Positions 62,207 through 64,000 of a stretch of 64,000 nucleotides of DNA are shown piece after piece. The position numbers and the translations under genes were made by a program. The stretch comes from Candidatus Gastranaerophilales bacterium (GTDB lineage Bacteria > Cyanobacteriota > Vampirovibrionia > Gastranaerophilales > Gastranaerophilaceae): contig CALUPV010000005.1 in NCBI GenBank assembly GCA_944322745.1, forward strand, positions 1 to 64,000, read 5' to 3'. The notes beneath the pieces were generated by a model. The model saw only the letters and a program-made list of their open reading frames with translations, was not told where the DNA came from and made no database searches. The first letter of the stretch is position 1. Every line of letters starts with the position of its first letter.

Positions 62207-63454
62207 GTGAAATCAAAAATCAAAGATATTAAGTCAAGACAAATATTAGATTCAAGGGGAAATCCTACAATAGAAACAGATGTAATTTTAGAAAGTGGTG
62301 TCTTCGGCAGAGCATCAGTTCCGTCAGGCGCTTCTACAGGAAAATTTGAAGCTGTAGAATTAAGAGATAGTGACAAAAACATGTTTGGTGGAAAAAGTGT
62401 ATATAAAGCAATCAGCAATATAGAACATTTAATTAGACCAATTTTATTAGGACAAAATGTATTTAATCAAAGAAAAATTGATTTATTAATGTGTGAATGC
62501 GATGGGACAGAGTATAAGTCAAATTATGGTGCAAATGCTATTTTAAGTGTGTCATTTGCTGTTGCAAGAGCTGCTGCAAAAGAACTTAAAATACCTTTAT
62601 ATAAGTATATGGGTGGAATTTATGGAAATATTCTTCCTATACCAATGATGAATATAATTAACGGTGGCAGGCACGCAAACAATAAACTCGATTTTCAGGA
62701 ATTTATGATATATCCTATATGTAGTAATAATATAAAAGAAAGCATCAAAATCTGTGCAGAAACATATTATGAATTAAAAAAAATAATAAATGAAGAAGGC
62801 TTTTCTACTTCAGTTGGAGATGAAGGTGGGTTTGCTCCAAATATAAAAACAAATAAAGAAGCTTTAGATTTGATAATTCAAGCAATAAATAATGCAGGAT
62901 ATACCACTAATGAGATAAAAATTTCTCTGGATATTGCTGCTTCAGAACTATATAAAGACGGGAAGTACTTTCTAAAAGGAGAAGGATTAGAATTATCAAG
63001 TAATGAAATGATTAATTATATAGATAAACTTTTAGAAGATTATCCTATTATTTCAATTGAAGATGGTTTGGATGAAGAGGATTATGCCGGCTGGAAAAAA
63101 TTAACAGAACAACTGGGTCAAAAATGTCAGCTTGTTGGTGATGATTTATTTGTTACAAACTATAAGAAATTAAAAGATGGAATTAATGACAAAATTGCAA
63201 ATGCAATATTAATTAAGCCAAACCAAACAGGAACATTAACTGAGGCAATAGATACAATTCAGCTCGCAAAGAAGAATAACTATAAAACAATTATCTCACA
63301 TAGGAGCGGAGAAACGGAAGATACATTTATTTCTGATTTTGCAGTAGGTGTAAATGCAGGACAAATAAAAGCGGGTGCAATTGCAAGAAGTGAAAGAACA
63401 GTCAAATATAATCAATTAATTAGAATTGAAGAAGAAATAGAATGTAATAATTAA
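62207..63454 (+). CDS. eno: enolase
   Basis: A 415-residue enolase of glycolysis. GTG start with AAGGAGAT upstream. Active-site segments are DFQEFMIYP, SVGDEGGFAPN, SLDIAASELY, ISIEDGLDEEDYAGW, LVGDDLFVTN, IKPNQTGTLTE and SHRSGETEDTFISD. Slightly shorter than the E. coli enzyme (432). The SRP RNA gene follows after 36 bases. Confidence 0.97.
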   Translation: MKSKIKDIKSRQILDSRGNPTIETDVILESGVFGRASVPSGASTGKFEAVELRDSDKNMFGGKSVYKAISNIEHLIRPILLGQNVFNQRKIDLLMCECDGTEYKSNYGANAILSVSFAVARAAAKELKIPLYKYMGGIYGNILPIPMMNIINGGRHANNKLDFQEFMIYPICSNNIKESIKICAETYYELKKIINEEGFSTSVGDEGGFAPNIKTNKEALDLIIQAINNAGYTTNEIKISLDIAASELYKDGKYFLKGEGLELSSNEMINYIDKLLEDYPIISIEDGLDEEDYAGWKKLTEQLGQKCQLVGDDLFVTNYKKLKDGINDKIANAILIKPNQTGTLTEAIDTIQLAKKNNYKTIISHRSGETEDTFISDFAVGVNAGQIKAGAIARSERTVKYNQLIRIEEEIECNN

Positions 63455-63490
63455 TTTGCGATGTAAATATTTTTATTTTATAATTATAAA

Positions 63491-63747
63491 GCCGTGCTCC
63501 ACGGGGACATTGCGGATCTCTCGACCCGAACGCATAGCGGGGTGCAGAGCCTATTGTGAGACTTGTATGAATACGGCAGACTTTATATATATTGTTGATA
63601 GCGCAAGTATTTACGGCATAGTCCATCGAACCGTGTCAGGACGGGAACGTAGCAGCACTAAGGTGTAAACTATGGGTGTATTTATTTTCGAAGTAGGTAT
63701 ATATAAAGAAAACTGTATTTGTATTTGCCGATAGATAGTGGCACGGC
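63491..63747 (+). ncRNA. ffs: large bacterial SRP RNA (scRNA with Alu domain)
   Basis: A 257-base RNA. The ends pair (GCCGTGC with GCACGGC). The SRP S domain is diagnostic: GTGTCAGG, then a hairpin ACG-GGAA-CGT and AGCAGCACTAAGGTG, matching GTCAGGtccGGAAggaAGCAGC with a compensatory stem. The 5' part resembles the Alu domain of Bacillus scRNA, so it is the long type, not the about 110-base 4.5S form. With Ffh it targets exported proteins to SecY. Confidence 0.93.
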
Positions 63748-63750
63748 AAA

Positions 63751-63780
63751 AATGAGAGTTCTATTCTGAACTCTCATTTT
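63751..63780 (+). terminator. terminator of SRP RNA
   Basis: AATGAGAGTTC and GAACTCTCATT form an 11-bp stem ending in T-run. Confidence 0.9.
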
Positions 63781-63782
63781 TG

Positions 63783-64000
63783 TTATCTCTTTTCAGCTTC
63801 TTTTATTTCCTCTTCTAAAGTATTTATATCTCCTGAAAAAGTAATCTGTTTTTTTAATGTCATTTTTAAATATTTTACATAATTAATTCGGCTTTTTAAT
63901 TCTTTGTATACTCTAGCCATAAAATAGTATATATCTGCTTCGTCAGGCATATTCTGCATTGCTTGTCTTAATATTTTTTCTGCTGCCGAGTATTTTTTAT
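63783..64000 (-). CDS. TPR-repeat protein, C-terminal part
   Basis: The minus strand is open from the window edge to a stop (TAA at 63783-63785), giving at least 72 residues. It contains KKYSAAEKILRQAMQNMPDE and ADIYYFMARVYKELKSRINY, spaced as tetratricopeptide repeats, and ends in a charged helix (LEEEIKEAEKR). The gene continues beyond the window; the full function is not visible. Confidence 0.75.
   Translation of the reverse strand, partial: KKYSAAEKILRQAMQNMPDEADIYYFMARVYKELKSRINYVKYLKMTLKKQITFSGDINTLEEEIKEAEKR

Noticed and set aside
1-64000. tRNA genes, CRISPR arrays, insertion sequences, phage genes
   Set aside because: I looked for tRNA T-loop motifs, regularly spaced repeats and transposase or integrase motifs and found none.

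Overview
The window is AT-rich (about 30% GC by eye) bacterial chromosome, densely packed, with Shine-Dalgarno starts, frequent TTG/GTG starts and short hairpin terminators. The mix of genes (an S-layer-homology surface protein, CHASE2 sensors, a DUF151 nuclease, DUF1858, many short unknown proteins, and several unrelated proteins sharing an N-terminal SFKG-like motif) suggests a gut cyanobacterial relative of the Gastranaerophilales/Melainabacteria type. That placement is an inference from gene style, not from a marker-gene tree. I saw no tRNA, rRNA, CRISPR array, insertion sequence, prophage or plasmid gene.

Layout. 1-3.5 kb: 3' end of pnp, a patatin-like lipase, a uridine-kinase-like P-loop kinase and two small unknown proteins. 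3.5-9.7 kb: a complete type II fatty acid synthesis block (yceD-rpmF-plsX-fabH-fabD-fabG-acpP-fabF), with internal promoters before acpP and fabF. 9.7-19.2 kb: a hybrid-cluster-protein homologue that has lost its metal ligands, coupled to a glutaredoxin; a TPR protein, YebC, a zinc-ribbon protein, a cysteine-rich SLH surface protein, a CHASE2-GGDEF diguanylate cyclase and rubrerythrin. 19.3-30.6 kb: an accessory-looking stretch with a GH13 enzyme, a sugar-nucleotidyltransferase, a GNAT-like protein and an unknown protein that all carry the SFKG-like motif, plus a divergent PurD, a serpin-like lipoprotein, a TupA-like ATP-grasp protein and a cation/proton antiporter. 30.6-40.1 kb: recG coupled to a CHASE2 adenylate/guanylate cyclase, a large membrane protein and pheT. 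40.1-45.7 kb: a coupled pair of tagged proteins (metallophosphatase/5'-nucleotidase and radical SAM), a small Cys-rich protein behind a leader ORF, a dicarboxylate symporter and a secreted PDZ protein.

45.8-57.3 kb: murC-murB-ddl-ftsQ, then a detached piece of the spc ribosomal operon (rpsE-rpmD-rplO-secY) behind its own promoter and candidate attenuator, adk-map-DUF151 nuclease, a DUF1858 protein, rplI, and an attenuator-like leader ahead of an unknown membrane protein. 57.3-64 kb: three tandem radical SAM paralogues with a D-2-hydroxyacid dehydrogenase behind a palindromic operator candidate, a Bax-inhibitor-1 family membrane protein, enolase, a large (Alu-containing) SRP RNA, and the 3' end of a TPR protein.

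The most novel-looking material is (1) the SFKG-like motif shared by unrelated proteins, (2) the metal-ligand-free HCP homologue beside glutaredoxin, (3) the triple radical SAM cluster and (4) two leader-ORF/attenuator arrangements at 43.2 and 55.7 kb.
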